Assembly (NCBI RefSeq): GCF_019331795.1
Contig: NZ_JAHPZL010000004.1
Location: 53,870-117,869, forward strand
DNA length: 64,000 nucleotides
Origin: Austwickia sp. TVS 96-490-7B
Lineage (GTDB): Bacteria > Actinomycetota > Actinomycetes > Actinomycetales > Dermatophilaceae
Reading direction: 5' to 3'
The notes beneath the pieces were generated by a model. It did no database searches. It saw only the letters and a program-made list of their open reading frames with translations, and was not told where the DNA came from. Numbering within the stretch: position 1 is the first letter of the stretch; each line of letters starts with the position of its first letter. The position numbers were made by a program, and so were the translations under genes. Shown one piece after another: positions 7,382 through 16,926 of the stretch.

Positions 7382-8932
7382 GTGAGCATGAGTGTCCTGC
7401 GAACCAAAACGATCGAGCAATCGATCGCCGAAACCGACGAGTCCGAATATCAACTCAAAAAACGCCTCACCGCCGTCGACCTGACCATCTTCGGCATCGG
7501 CGTCATCATCGGCGCCGGTATCTTCACCCTCACCGGCAAAGCCGCCCACGCCTACGCCGGACCAGCCATCGTCATCAGCTTCACCCTCGCTGCGATCGCT
7601 TGCGGCCTCGCAGCTCTCTGTTACGCCGAATTCGCCTCCACCGTCCCCGTGTCCGGGTCGGCGTACACCTTCTCCTATGCCACCCTCGGCGAAATCGTCG
7701 CCTGGATCATCGGCTGGGACCTGCTGCTGGAAATGATGCTCGGCTCCAGCGTCGTCGCCCAGGGCTGGTCGGCGTACTTCCAAGTCTTCCTCGCCCGTTT
7801 CGGGATCACCTTGCCCGAAGCGCTCGCTGGTCCTCCCACTGGGCATGGCGGGATGTTTGACCTGCCGGCGTTCATCTTGGTGGGTGTGTTGACGGCGTTG
7901 ATCGCCTACGGCATCAAAGAATCCATGCGGGTCAACCTGGTGTTGGTCGCCATCAAACTGTTCATCGTGTTTTTCGTGATCATCGCGGGGATCGGTTTCA
8001 TCAACACTGCGAACTACTCGCCGTTCATCCCTGACCCGCAACCCGCCGGGAACGTCGGCGGCAGCATCTGGACTGCGCCGATCGTGCAGGGCGTTTTTGG
8101 TTTCAACCCGACGACGTACGGCTGGGGCGGGATCGTCGCTGGCGCGTCGCTGGTGTTCTTCGCGTACATCGGCTTTGACGTGGTGGCCACCACCGCGGAA
8201 GAAGCAAAAAACCCGCAACGTGACCTGCCGATCGGCATCATCGCGTCCCTGGTGATCTGCACGGTGCTCTACATCGCAGTCGCGCTGGTCATCACCGGCA
8301 TGGTGCAGTACGACCACATCTCCCCCAAGGCTGCGTTGGCCACCGCGTTCGAATCGGTCGGCAAACCCGGGTATGCGACGTTGATCGCGGCCGGAGCAGT
8401 CGCGGGTCTGTGCACCGTCGTGATGACGTTGATGATCGGCGCGACCCGCGTGCTCTTTGCGATGTGCCGGGACTGGCTGCTGCCCAAGTCGTGGGGCACC
8501 ACCAACCCACAGACCGGTACGCCGGTGAAGATCACCCTCGCGGTGGGCGTGCTGTGTGCGTTCATGGCGGCGCTGTCGCCGTGGGATCTGGAGCAGATGG
8601 TCAATATCGGCACGTTGGCGGCGTTCACTCTGGTGTCTTTCGCAGTGCCGGTGCTGCGAAAGCGTCGCCCCGACCTGAAGCGATCATTCAAGGTGCCCGG
8701 TAACCCGGTGTTGCCATGGCTGGCGGGGTTGGCGTCGATTTACTTGATGTTGAACCTGTCATTGGAGACATGGCTGCGCTTCATGATCTGGATGGCGATT
8801 GGTTTTGTCATCTACTTCACGTATAGCCGCCATAACTCTCGCCTGGCAAAACACGCCCACTCCGCAGAATATGACGATGCCAGCGCGCATGAACACCACG
8901 GTGGTAACCCCGCTGTGGGTGGTGACTTCTGA
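7382..8932 (+). CDS. Cationic amino acid permease (APC superfamily, CAT/YfnA type)
   Basis: A 516-aa protein with about twelve to thirteen membrane helices and the APC signature IFGIGVIIGAGIFTLTGKAA near residue 38. Further APC landmarks are SGSAYTFSYATLGE, FFAYIGFDVVATTAEEAKNPQRDLP and FAMCRDWLLPK. The family imports arginine, lysine, ornithine or related amino acids by proton symport. The C-terminal tail is His/Asp-rich (DDASAHEHHGGN). GTG 7382 and ATG 7388 are both possible starts behind GAGGGAG. A link with rocD about 5 kb upstream (ornithine use) is only inference. Confidence 0.88.
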   Translation: MSMSVLRTKTIEQSIAETDESEYQLKKRLTAVDLTIFGIGVIIGAGIFTLTGKAAHAYAGPAIVISFTLAAIACGLAALCYAEFASTVPVSGSAYTFSYATLGEIVAWIIGWDLLLEMMLGSSVVAQGWSAYFQVFLARFGITLPEALAGPPTGHGGMFDLPAFILVGVLTALIAYGIKESMRVNLVLVAIKLFIVFFVIIAGIGFINTANYSPFIPDPQPAGNVGGSIWTAPIVQGVFGFNPTTYGWGGIVAGASLVFFAYIGFDVVATTAEEAKNPQRDLPIGIIASLVICTVLYIAVALVITGMVQYDHISPKAALATAFESVGKPGYATLIAAGAVAGLCTVVMTLMIGATRVLFAMCRDWLLPKSWGTTNPQTGTPVKITLAVGVLCAFMAALSPWDLEQMVNIGTLAAFTLVSFAVPVLRKRRPDLKRSFKVPGNPVLPWLAGLASIYLMLNLSLETWLRFMIWMAIGFVIYFTYSRHNSRLAKHAHSAEYDDASAHEHHGGNPAVGGDF

Positions 8933-8997
8933 CCCGTCGACAACCGTGCGGGACGACCCTGCTCGTGACCTAACGGCCACCCCTCATCGGTGAGTTC

Positions 8998-9034
8998 GGG
9001 TCCCTGCCTTAAGAGTTCACCTAGGCAGGGGCCC
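8998..9034 (+). terminator. Hairpin terminator after permease gene
   Basis: GGGTCCCTGCC (8998-9008) pairs with GGCAGGGGCCC (9024-9034): 11 bp with one G-U. There is no T-tract. Confidence 0.5.
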
Positions 9035-9234
9035 GTCGTCGTGTCGAGACGCTGATGGTGGGGGCAGCCAGCGCGGGCCAGGGATGGTGGAGGCACCGAG
9101 GAGGTGACGTCGAGATGTCAGAGGCCTTGTGGTGACCTGGTCAAAGGGAGCCGCAACATTGTCGACACGGTGACCTGCGTCGTATTGATGAACGATGAAA
9201 GATCACATCAACTGACGATGATTGCTGCCCAAAT

Positions 9235-9346
9235 TGGTCGATCGTCCTGTAAGCTGGCGGCGCCGCCTTCGCCAGGGGCGGCATCTGGCGGTGACGCGCC
9301 AGGGATGACCGTCGAGACCCCCATCCGTTTTCGGGTGGGGGTCTCG
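9235..9346 (+). ncRNA. Candidate structured RNA / hairpin region
   Basis: A GC-rich block with nested inverted repeats (GGCGGCGCCGCC near 9258; GCCAGGGGCGGC). It ends in a 15-bp stem (9313-9327 with 9332-9346, loop TTTT, one G-U) that would make a strong terminator. No ORF is convincing here. It could be a small RNA gene or only a terminator; I recognise no family. Confidence 0.3.
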
Positions 9347-9461
9347 ATGTTGTGGCGCGTTTTCAGCGCAGCCACGTGATGAGCAGACGATGCGGGGGCG
9401 ACTTAGCGCAGGTGATCCGGGTGGATTTCGCTGGGGCGTGAACGGCCCGGCGGTGGCGGCA

Positions 9462-9503
9462 CGGCAGATCCCCCACCCGGCATTGCGGATGGGGGATCTG
9501 CCG
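9462..9503. terminator. 18-bp stem-loop
   Basis: CGGCAGATCCCCCACCCG (9462-9479) pairs with 9486-9503 (one mismatch, 6-nt loop). Its CCCCCAYCCG core repeats that of the stem at 9313-9346. Confidence 0.5.
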
Positions 9504-9607
9504 CACCTGAGGCTCCCTGGGACCTCTGCGGACCAGGTGGTGTCCGGTGTCCTGGCGTCCGAGGAGCGACGGCACCGTCCTCGTCCGGGTGCAGGTCTTC
9601 ATGACGA

Positions 9608-9648
9608 CGGCCCGCCGCAAGTCGCTGTTGCCGGCTTGCGGCGGGCCG
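9608..9648 (-). terminator. 14-bp stem-loop terminator of the secreted repeat protein gene
   Basis: CGGCCCGCCGCAAG (9608-9621) is perfectly complementary to 9635-9648 with a 13-nt loop. It lies 40 bp past the stop of the minus-strand gene at 9689. Confidence 0.6.
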
Positions 9649-9688
9649 TGCTGGTCATGTCCGGTGACCGGGGGTCACGGCAGGACGG

Positions 9689-12670
9689 TCAGCCCAGGAT
9701 GTAACTGTCGAGCGCCAGGTACTGACCGGGCGCGTTGCGGGTGATGATCTTGATGGTGACGGGTGCACCGGTGGCTGGGAGGTTCAGGTGCCGCACCATC
9801 TGCTGGAACTTCGTGGGGTCGGCACCCTTGGTGGTGAAGTCAGCCCAGTTCCGGCCGTTGACCTGGATAGTGCCAGAGCCACCCTTGGCGAAGACCGCCG
9901 CATACAGGTCGAAGGTCTTCGTGTTGGCGGGGACCGTCATCGTGGCGGTGCCACTGAACCCGATCAGCGCGGACTTGCCGAAGTACGGCAGGTTGAGGTT
10001 GCGCAGGTCCTTCCACGATCCAGTGAAAGTGACGCCCTGGCTAGTCAGGTCGGTCATCTTGGACCACTGGTTCGGGAAGGTCAGGTCGTATGTCGCGGCG
10101 TCAGACATGCCACCCTTGTCGTCGATCGCCACAGCACTGATCCGCCACTTGCTGCCCAGACCGGCGAAGAACTTCGCGGTGGTGTCAGTGGTGTTGGTCA
10201 TCCAGTTGACGACCGGGCCGAGGGTGCCATCTTCGTTGATCTTCTGGAAGGTCACCGTGTAGGCCTTGGCGTCTTTCGCTGTCCACGACACCACAGCAGT
10301 GGGACGAGTCGCGTTGTCGACCCACGCGGTGGAGATCACTGGCTTGTCGATGACTGCTGATGCGTAATCAAGTTTCCACTCGGTCTTCGCACCAGCAGCG
10401 ATCGTGTAGCCAGACATCGCTTTCGCGGTGATCGTCAACGTTGCCTTGCCCGCGGTGCTCTGCGGCAGGTTGAACTTCGCCGGGTCAAACTTCACCCCGT
10501 CGACGTAATAGTCGACACCTGAGCTACCAACGATCGTGTAGGTGTCTTTGTCTGTGCCGGGCAGGTTGACCTGGGTTGGCGCTGCCGGGGTCACCACAGT
10601 GCCATCAGTAAACCCGTTGATGAACGTCGCGGTGGATTTGTTGGCCGAATCCGCATCAGCGTTGCTGAAGGCATAGCCTGCCTGGGCGGTAGCAATCACT
10701 TTCACCGTGACGCCAGCGGCCACTTTCACCGTGGAGACACCATTGGTGTAGGTGAAGGCAATCGGGGAACCTGTGTACGTCTTGCCACCGTCAGTGCTGG
10801 TGTCGTACTTGTAGTCGACTCCCAAAGTCTGCGACACCTTGATTTCGTCCTGGACACCGGTGCCGTTGTTATCGGTAAAGACCGGAGCAGGGGCGGCGAT
10901 CAGGGTGCCCGCGGTGACTGTCTTCGTCCAGGGTTCCACCAGGTTGGAGTACGACGCAGGAAGCGCCCAACCAGCTGCTGGGGTCGGCGTGAAAACGAAC
11001 TTCACATCGCCGCCATCACTGCTGGGGAGATTCAGCTTCGACACCCAGTCTGTCCGCTTAACCGTTTGCCCCCACAGGTTATTATCATTGATTTTTGCGG
11101 TGATATCGACAGCGCCAGCTCCATTGACTGAAGCAGTCACTCCGCTGACCCCATAACTGACGCCAGGCGTTGCTGTGGGGAAAGTGATACTGTCATCCAA
11201 TCCGCTACCATCATTGTAGGTAGGAATTGCTGGTGTGACGATCTGCAAAGCCGTGTAATTACTGGGGGATCCAAAGTAAACCGGCCCCATGCTATCTGCA
11301 GACATGGCCGAAGTGATTCCTTTATCAGTATAGAGAGACGTCACTTTGGCAAACTTGCCCGTCTTGGGGTCAGCCAGCGCAACAGCGATAACCAGTTGAT
11401 CACCTGCAGCGACTGGGGTGGTCACCTGAACAGGAGAGCCAGCTCCGAGCACATGCCATTGTCCACTGTTTGGACCTACGTTATATCCGCCAAGAGTAGA
11501 ATCGGGCTGCACACCAGCTGATGGGATCTGCGATTTCCACGTATAGAAGTAATTGACTCCAGGCACCGCCGGAACAGTGACGGTGTCGCTGGCCGTTCCA
11601 GTCTGATCCACCCACGTTGTCTTCAGCGGATCGAGGGTGATCATGTTGAGTTGCGGTACCACCACATCAAAGATTTTATAAGTCACGCCATCCGGGCTGA
11701 ATGACTTCCCAGCTGTCGCAATAGCCCAGAACCTCTTGGTTGTCCCCCTATCAGAGCTGGTGAGGGAATATTGAGTCGTTGTGTCACCCAAATTATTTGT
11801 AGCTTTTGCCACATCAACAGATGTAACAGTGGCATCAGTGACATGCCAAGCGAAGTCCACGCCGGATTGATTGAATTCAATCTTCGAGATATCACTTGCA
11901 ACCACGGGAGAAACTGGTGCAGGAATAAGAGTAGTTCCATTTGTCACGAATGACCACAGCATGTTAGATGGACTGAGCATGAAGTTAGCAGATACTGGGA
12001 CTGCTTTAACCGTCACCGTGGTCCCCGTGGTAGTGACATCCAGTTGCGTGCCGGCAGTGGTGGCACTGAATGCTGATTTAGTAAAAGTACGTGTCCCACC
12101 CCCGTCGGTGACTTCCCAATTCACACCCTCAGTATAGAAGAGATGTAGAGTACCACCGCTCGTAGCAGGCGGGGCCGCATTAGTAATAGTGGGCTCTTTA
12201 ACTTTTCCAGTAAATACCGGGGATGGGTTCGATGGATCAGGGTTTGCCGCAGTGGTTGAATCTGCCGTGATTGAACATTTTGTATTGGTGAGGGTGCTTG
12301 CCCCTGCAGTGATTGCCGCCTGCTCAACATTTCCTTTGTAAATCCGGAACGTCGATTTCAGCAAGCCAGCAGTTTCACCACCTCCAGTAGTGGTTGCATA
12401 AATATCAGGCAGTGTCGACAGGTCGATGACCGCACTTGTGTCCGCGTCATCAGGCGCGTAGGTCAGGGGGCGCATCGTCGTGCCACCATCAGGAGAATAC
12501 TGTGTGTAAGTCTTGTCTGGAAGTTTCAGAATATCCGCGGTGCCACAGCCATTAACCAGCGTCGGAGTAAGAACAGCAGCAGCGTGTGCTGGTATCCCAG
12601 CCAAACCGACTGCGGCCAGGGCGAGTGTTGTTGAAGCGGTGAGGACGCGCTTGCCAGAGATAGGAGACAA
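9689..12670 (-). CDS. Large secreted repeat-containing surface protein (993 aa)
   Basis: A signal peptide (KRVLTASTTLALAAVGLAG, cleavage near IPAHA) is followed by almost 960 residues of Thr/Ala/Val-rich beta sequence, with only two early Cys. At least three related modules are visible in the middle: PAIPTYNDGSGLDDSITFP, PAPVFTDNNGTGVQDEIKVS and PAAPTQVNLPGTDKDTYTIV. Each is followed by a GV-x-Y motif, like Ig-like or tandem beta domains of about 80-110 residues. A FN3-like stretch (VVSWTAKDAKAYTVTFQ) and a C-terminal beta domain with a KGGSGTIQVNG motif follow. There is no LPXTG or membrane anchor, so it is probably exported or loosely wall-bound. Adhesin or carbohydrate binding is plausible, not shown. 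Confidence 0.8.
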   Translation of the reverse strand: MSPISGKRVLTASTTLALAAVGLAGIPAHAAAVLTPTLVNGCGTADILKLPDKTYTQYSPDGGTTMRPLTYAPDDADTSAVIDLSTLPDIYATTTGGGETAGLLKSTFRIYKGNVEQAAITAGASTLTNTKCSITADSTTAANPDPSNPSPVFTGKVKEPTITNAAPPATSGGTLHLFYTEGVNWEVTDGGGTRTFTKSAFSATTAGTQLDVTTTGTTVTVKAVPVSANFMLSPSNMLWSFVTNGTTLIPAPVSPVVASDISKIEFNQSGVDFAWHVTDATVTSVDVAKATNNLGDTTTQYSLTSSDRGTTKRFWAIATAGKSFSPDGVTYKIFDVVVPQLNMITLDPLKTTWVDQTGTASDTVTVPAVPGVNYFYTWKSQIPSAGVQPDSTLGGYNVGPNSGQWHVLGAGSPVQVTTPVAAGDQLVIAVALADPKTGKFAKVTSLYTDKGITSAMSADSMGPVYFGSPSNYTALQIVTPAIPTYNDGSGLDDSITFPTATPGVSYGVSGVTASVNGAGAVDITAKINDNNLWGQTVKRTDWVSKLNLPSSDGGDVKFVFTPTPAAGWALPASYSNLVEPWTKTVTAGTLIAAPAPVFTDNNGTGVQDEIKVSQTLGVDYKYDTSTDGGKTYTGSPIAFTYTNGVSTVKVAAGVTVKVIATAQAGYAFSNADADSANKSTATFINGFTDGTVVTPAAPTQVNLPGTDKDTYTIVGSSGVDYYVDGVKFDPAKFNLPQSTAGKATLTITAKAMSGYTIAAGAKTEWKLDYASAVIDKPVISTAWVDNATRPTAVVSWTAKDAKAYTVTFQKINEDGTLGPVVNWMTNTTDTTAKFFAGLGSKWRISAVAIDDKGGMSDAATYDLTFPNQWSKMTDLTSQGVTFTGSWKDLRNLNLPYFGKSALIGFSGTATMTVPANTKTFDLYAAVFAKGGSGTIQVNGRNWADFTTKGADPTKFQQMVRHLNLPATGAPVTIKIITRNAPGQYLALDSYILG

Positions 12671-13112
12671 GGTGATCTCTTTTCAGACATGTCCTGGACA
12701 GACGTACTGCACAGGACGGCCAGGGATGACGGCAACGACTATGCCGTTCTTTGCCAAGATTTGGAAGTCCTGGAGCTAGTTTCGACCTGTTCTCTCAGAT
12801 GGTGATACGGACATTTGTCCAGATCAGTCGACCGTATTTATTAACGTATTTATATCGTGAGTTCACAGCCACCACAGTGGTTTTAGGAGCCGTCGCGTTC
12901 TCCCTTTTGGTGCCCCTGAACATTGACGTCACAGCAGCATCCACAGGCCGCTGACAGCACTCACGCACCGTGTGTCGGACGATCGCCACACATGTCACGA
13001 GCTCTTCGCGGACAGACGACTCATATCCGCTCCGATCCGGCCGATGAGTGCGCTGAACGAACAATCACGACAGCCACCCCACAGTCAGCCCCCACCCCAT
13101 CGGAGAGGAATC
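12671..13112. other. Intergenic region with candidate operator
   Basis: This is the divergent region between the surface protein and the 62-aa gene. It contains an AT-rich segment (12828-12858) and the palindrome GGACATTTGTCC (12809-12820), about 140 bp upstream of the surface-protein start. It is probably the promoter region; no other gene seen. Confidence 0.35.
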
Positions 13113-13301
13113 ATGGACGACATCCGCCACACCGACAGCACGTCGATCGACCTAGACCTGCCGTGTGCGCGCGACGAACTCCTCCACGCACTCGCGCTAT
13201 CTGGCTCCGTGCAGTGGGGAATCACCAGCGGGCAGCTGCTCCGTCCTCTGTCGACGGGCCGGCCCAATGGGCGTGCCACCCGCACACCCCGTTCCGCCTG
13301 A
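13113..13301 (+). CDS. Hypothetical protein (62 aa)
   Basis: ATG 13113 follows GGAGAGGAATC, a strong ribosome binding site, and opens a 62-codon frame closed by a clean terminator 30 bp later. The sequence is acidic at the N-terminus (MDDIRHTDSTSIDLDLP), then has a short helix, and ends in an Arg/Thr/Pro-rich tail (GRPNGRATRTPRSA). No family recognised. Confidence 0.5.
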   Translation: MDDIRHTDSTSIDLDLPCARDELLHALALSGSVQWGITSGQLLRPLSTGRPNGRATRTPRSA

Positions 13302-13331
13302 CCCCACCCTGCACCGGCATCACCACGACAA

Positions 13332-13369
13332 AAGGCGGGGGATCGACGTGATCGTCGATCCCCCGCCTT
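13332..13369. terminator. Bidirectional 17-bp stem-loop terminator
   Basis: AAGGCGGGGGATCGACG (13332-13348) pairs perfectly with 13353-13369 (loop TGAT) between two convergent genes. Confidence 0.8.
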
Positions 13370-13397
13370 CATGTCATCACTTGCGCCAGCAAGCAGA

Positions 13398-14249
13398 TCA
13401 GTAGGGGTGATACATCCCTGTGTCCTTCACCACCCGGGAGGACACCGCCAAATCATGCCAGCCACGATCCCGCCCTGCGGAATCAAAAAATGGTGAGAAG
13501 ATACCGACGATGATGGTTCCGCACAGCTGCCACACCACAACTCGCAGCACCGCAGGCCAAAAACCGATTGGCTGCTGAGTTGTCTCACTGATCACACGAA
13601 GCCCGCAAAGCTGCTTACCCCAGGTGCGGCCCCTCACCCCATTGCCATAACCGTAGTAGCCACAGTTCATCACAAAAGCCAGGGGATAGGTTAAAAACGT
13701 CGCTAAGCCGGCGAGGTTGGGGTCAACGCTGATGAGGATTATCACCGTCACAACCATCAACAGCAGCATGGGTATAAACATCACAAGTGAGTCGACAATC
13801 GACGCTAGGATGCGCATTCCTCGCGGTGCCGTCTCATACCCTCCAGCCTGACCGTAACTCGACATCCAGGGTGCTGCAGCCCCAGAAGCGCCGTACCCGG
13901 GAGCGCTGCCGTATCCACCATCTTGCGGTGCCCCGTAGGGGCCCACCGGCTGGCCATAAGCACCCGGCTGCTGCCCAAACGCACCAACGGGTGCCCCACC
14001 CTGAGGCGGGTTGCCGTACTGCTGCTGCGGCGCGGCGCCGTACTGCCCTTGGAAAGGTGCCTGTGGCGGCTGCCCCTGCTGCTGCCCCCACGAACCAGCA
14101 GGGTTCCCACCCTGCCCGTAGTACTCCTGTTGTCCTTGCCCCTGCGGGGCACCGTACGTCGGCCGGGGCGGCATCCCATACGGAGGCACCTCACCGCTTT
14201 GCGGTCCAGCACCGTGACCTTCGACAGGGCCACCAGGCATGTTGCTCAT
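13398..14249 (-). CDS. RDD family membrane protein with Gln/Gly/Pro-rich N-terminus
   Basis: A 283-aa protein. Residues 1-140 are low-complexity Gly/Gln/Pro/Tyr (GQGQQEYYGQGG, GQQQGQPPQAPFQGQYG). An RDD domain with three to four membrane helices follows (RGMRILASIVDSLVMFIPML, GNGVRGRTWGKQLCGLRVI, WPAVLRVVVWQLCG). RDD proteins have uncertain function; some are Na+/H+ exchangers or transporters. The start MSNMPGG is chosen because GGGGAG lies six bases upstream; an in-frame ATG 18 bases earlier is the alternative. Confidence 0.8.
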   Translation of the reverse strand: MSNMPGGPVEGHGAGPQSGEVPPYGMPPRPTYGAPQGQGQQEYYGQGGNPAGSWGQQQGQPPQAPFQGQYGAAPQQQYGNPPQGGAPVGAFGQQPGAYGQPVGPYGAPQDGGYGSAPGYGASGAAAPWMSSYGQAGGYETAPRGMRILASIVDSLVMFIPMLLLMVVTVIILISVDPNLAGLATFLTYPLAFVMNCGYYGYGNGVRGRTWGKQLCGLRVISETTQQPIGFWPAVLRVVVWQLCGTIIVGIFSPFFDSAGRDRGWHDLAVSSRVVKDTGMYHPY

Positions 14250-14443
14250 CCACATCTCCCCATACATGTCGGCGTCTGCCGCATCGTCAGCTGAGGACTC
14301 CAGTATCCTCGGTCCGCTCGTTTGATGGTTCCAGACCCCACAACAAACGTCACAAACCGCCTCTCACCAGCCGATTCGTTGCTGGGCCAACCCAACCGGT
14401 AGCATGTCTATCTGTCAGGCAGGGCCTGGCAAAGATCAAAAAT

Positions 14444-14516
14444 GCGCCCGTAGCTCAACGGATAGAGCATCTGACTACGGATCAGAAGGTTGGGGGTTCG
14501 AATCCCTCCGGGCGCG
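14444..14516 (+). tRNA. tRNA-Arg(ACG)
   Basis: A 73-nt cloverleaf: acceptor GCGCCCG/CGGGCGC, D-arm GCTC/GAGC, anticodon loop CTACGGA (ACG), T-arm GGGGGTTCGAATCCCTC. CCA is not encoded. A strong terminator follows. Confidence 0.97.
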
Positions 14517-14806
14517 CTCTGTGTTGAGACAGAACAAGAGACCTCGTACTGCGGCTTTCGCGTACGGGGTCTTTTGCTACCCCCTGCCCCTCATCACTAC
14601 CATCCCCGCGCTCCCCCACATCCGCGAGCCACATCACACCTCACCACGCACCACTGCACACCCCACCAAACCCGCCCACGGGCGGCCCTACGCGACCAAC
14701 ACCCCGCCCATGGGCGACTTCCCTGACACAAAACCCCAGGACACACCCCACCAAACCCGCCCACGGGCGACTTCGGGGGTAAAAGACCCCGCCCATGGGA
14801 GGCCCT
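14514..14806. repeat. Direct repeat A1 with palindrome array
   Basis: Positions 14514-14684 are repeated almost exactly at 16927-17102 (one substitution in the first ~110 bp, then a 5-nt indel). The 3' part carries palindromes CGCCCNNGGGCG at 14673, 14705, 14758 and 14790 (the last with a changed final base), separated by related spacers such as AAACCCCAGGACACACCCC. Small ORFs across it are not conserved in frame. Confidence 0.85.
14539..14575 (+). terminator. Intrinsic terminator of tRNA-Arg
   Basis: AGACCTCGTAC (14539-14549) pairs with GTACGGGGTCT (14562-14572), one G-U, followed by TTT. It lies within the first copy of a long direct repeat; an identical copy is at 16952-16988. Confidence 0.85.
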
Positions 14807-15111
14807 GAGCGCAGAGACCAGCAGAGCAAGCTGCGCGGGTTCCCTGTTGAGCGCTTAGCGAAGTGGAAGCGAAGATTGCAGCTCTGGGTAGGGTCGATGG
14901 CGACGCGGCAGTCGCTATCGAGGAAGGGAGCGTTGCTCGTCTCCTTACTTTCATCGTCGTATCCGTCACAAAGCGACATCTTCGCGGCGCCTCAATACGT
15001 CGCCGAGCTCAGACACGGTCCGAACCTCGACTGCACCTCTGACCAGTAACAGCAAATAGATAGAAAACCTCTGGGGATCCCAGCTGAACTATCTAAGGAA
15101 GAGACGGCGTA

Positions 15112-16113
15112 ATGAGAATTCTCATCATTGGGGGGAGCGTGTTTCTTGGACGGGCTGTCGCAGAGACTGCCCTTCGGATGCACCATGAAGTTCTCGTGCT
15201 GAATCGTGGGCTTAGCCGCCCGAACGCGCATGGCGTTGTAGCCATTGTTGGTGACCGAAACGAGACTGAAACTCTCGCGCGAGCACGAGCTAATGGGCCG
15301 TTCGATCTGGTGGTCGACACATCGGGTTTTGAGCCAGAGACCGTCGCACTGTCTGGAAGGATGCTGGCCGACATCTGCAATCACTATGTGTTCATCTCGT
15401 CCGTCAGTGCGTTTGCCGACTGGCCAGCGCAGCCCGTGTCGGAACTATCCCCACTCTTGCCGTTCTCCAAAGATGAGCGCAGCTACGGCTCCTCCAAAGC
15501 AGAATGCGAGCGCATCCTCAGGGCCCAGTTTGGACCTCGCCTCTCGGTGCTTTATCCGGGAGTTCTCATCGGTCCCAACGAGAACGTCGGACGGTTGCTA
15601 TGGTGGCTGGATCGCTTTGCCAAGGGAGGGAGCGTTATCCGTCCCAAGCTGGATGTGCCGATCTCACCTATTGATGCGCGTGACGTCGCAGATTTTGTAC
15701 TTACGCTTGCCGCCAGGTCCTCCGCTGGAAAGGGATACGTGGTGTCGGGTGTGAGCGCGGAAAGGACGCTCGACGACCTCCTAAGCATCTGCGCGACCGT
15801 GACCAACACCACAGCTAGGTCCGTTAGCGTCGAGGATGAAATCTTGCTCTCACATGAGGTCGAGCCCTGGTCGGAATTGCCTTTTTGGGCTCCCCGAGGC
15901 GTAGGAGCAGATGGCATCTGGTCCACTGACTGTTCCGCCGCGCTTCGCGCGGGGCTACGTCTTCGACCGCTCTCTGACACGGTCGCCGACACGTGGTCTT
16001 GGATGCAGTCCATCGGGGCGGTGAACCACGTAGATCGGTTTTCTGCCCTCAAGGAAGGAGTCGGACTTTCTGCAGATAAGGAATCGCGAATCTTCGCAGC
16101 ACTTTTTCATTGA
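15112..16113 (+). CDS. NAD-dependent epimerase/dehydratase (extended SDR)
   Basis: A 333-aa protein with an N-terminal Rossmann motif (ILIIGGSVFLGRAVAE). Next come DTSGFEP, VFISSVSAFADW, and YGSSKAECER, in which the SDR catalytic Tyr-x3-Lys appears as Y-G-S-S-K. The later substrate lobe includes YPGVLIGPNENVGRLLWWLDRF. The closest general type is the atypical/extended SDR of reductase or epimerase function; the substrate is unknown. Codon use is less GC3-biased than in neighbours, and the gene stands alone between the A1 and A2 repeats, suggesting acquisition. ATG 15112 follows GGAAGAGACGGCGTA. Confidence 0.85.
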   Translation: MRILIIGGSVFLGRAVAETALRMHHEVLVLNRGLSRPNAHGVVAIVGDRNETETLARARANGPFDLVVDTSGFEPETVALSGRMLADICNHYVFISSVSAFADWPAQPVSELSPLLPFSKDERSYGSSKAECERILRAQFGPRLSVLYPGVLIGPNENVGRLLWWLDRFAKGGSVIRPKLDVPISPIDARDVADFVLTLAARSSAGKGYVVSGVSAERTLDDLLSICATVTNTTARSVSVEDEILLSHEVEPWSELPFWAPRGVGADGIWSTDCSAALRAGLRLRPLSDTVADTWSWMQSIGAVNHVDRFSALKEGVGLSADKESRIFAALFH

Positions 16114-16926
16114 ATGCCTAGGGAATATTGGACTGCATCCTTGCGAATACGGATGTCCATCTCAACCTGGATCCTCTTGCCTTCACCCAGGCAGAAGGAC
16201 AAGGTAAGTTAGATTTTTTAGGCTTATTGACGCTCATCATTTACGCACCCCAAATCACGACCTTCCCGTTTACGACAAAAAAATCAGCGTCCACATTTAG
16301 GCCTGCACTGTCGTAATTACTTCGCGCCCCACTTGCTGGAGCGATGAGCCGCGTAACCCACTCGTCTCACCTCATAGGGCCTGTTCCAGTTGATTCCAGG
16401 TTATCTCGAAGTCCAAATCTTCGAGATGTCTAAATCTGAGGATCATCCTTCTCGACGACGAAAGAGGTCCGCGATAGATACAGAACATCTTTGATTGAAT
16501 GGGGGCACTGCAATCGAGATAGCACCATCCAGCCATAAGCAATAGATGCAGGGCAACTTTGATACAGACGTGCGGGTTATTGCTCTTCATCTCCCATAGC
16601 CAACATGCGAAGCTTTTTAAGGCTCTTGGAGTTGAATTAGCTATTGACCAGATTCTCGCTTCAACAGTCAAGCGCACCGTGCCCATCGAGGAGCCGAACC
16701 TCGGCGTCGGCATCGCATTGGCTTCACGGGTCAGCTCGCTGCGTGACGCACACCTGCGAGTGCAAGTGAGGGACGCAGCTCCGTCACGGAGTCCCATAGG
16801 TGAGAGCACTCGGTCGCGGGGAGACCCCCAGAGCCTTGCCAACATGCTGTTGACCCCAAGGCCTTCTCCATCCGAGGAATCAGCGACCTCAGGGCGGGGA
16901 CGACTATCACCGTTCTCCAGCAAGTA
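16114..16926. pseudogene. Decayed accessory DNA without intact gene
   Basis: An 800-bp AT-richer stretch with short, unconvincing frames. The plus-strand frame ending at 16927 contains NLGVGIALASRVSSLRDAH, faintly like the C-terminal ATP-binding end of a sensor kinase, but it is too weak to name. A minus-strand frame (16372-16950) crosses the repeat boundary and looks spurious. Confidence 0.3.

Larger units (their letters stand above)
14514..16926. mobile_element. Candidate tRNA-Arg-proximal cassette bounded by repeat arrays
   Basis: The 2.4-kb segment from direct repeat A1 to the start of A2 contains one intact gene (epimerase) and apparently decayed sequence. The left boundary starts in the last bases of tRNA-Arg (GCGC), as for many tRNA-targeted insertions, although the repeat extends downstream rather than into the tRNA. 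I see no integrase. Tandem duplication with later divergence is an alternative. Confidence 0.35.

Noticed and set aside
7334-8317. 327-codon minus-strand frame antisense to the permease gene
   Set aside because: Charged, repetitive Asp/Gly/Arg shadow of a membrane protein gene.
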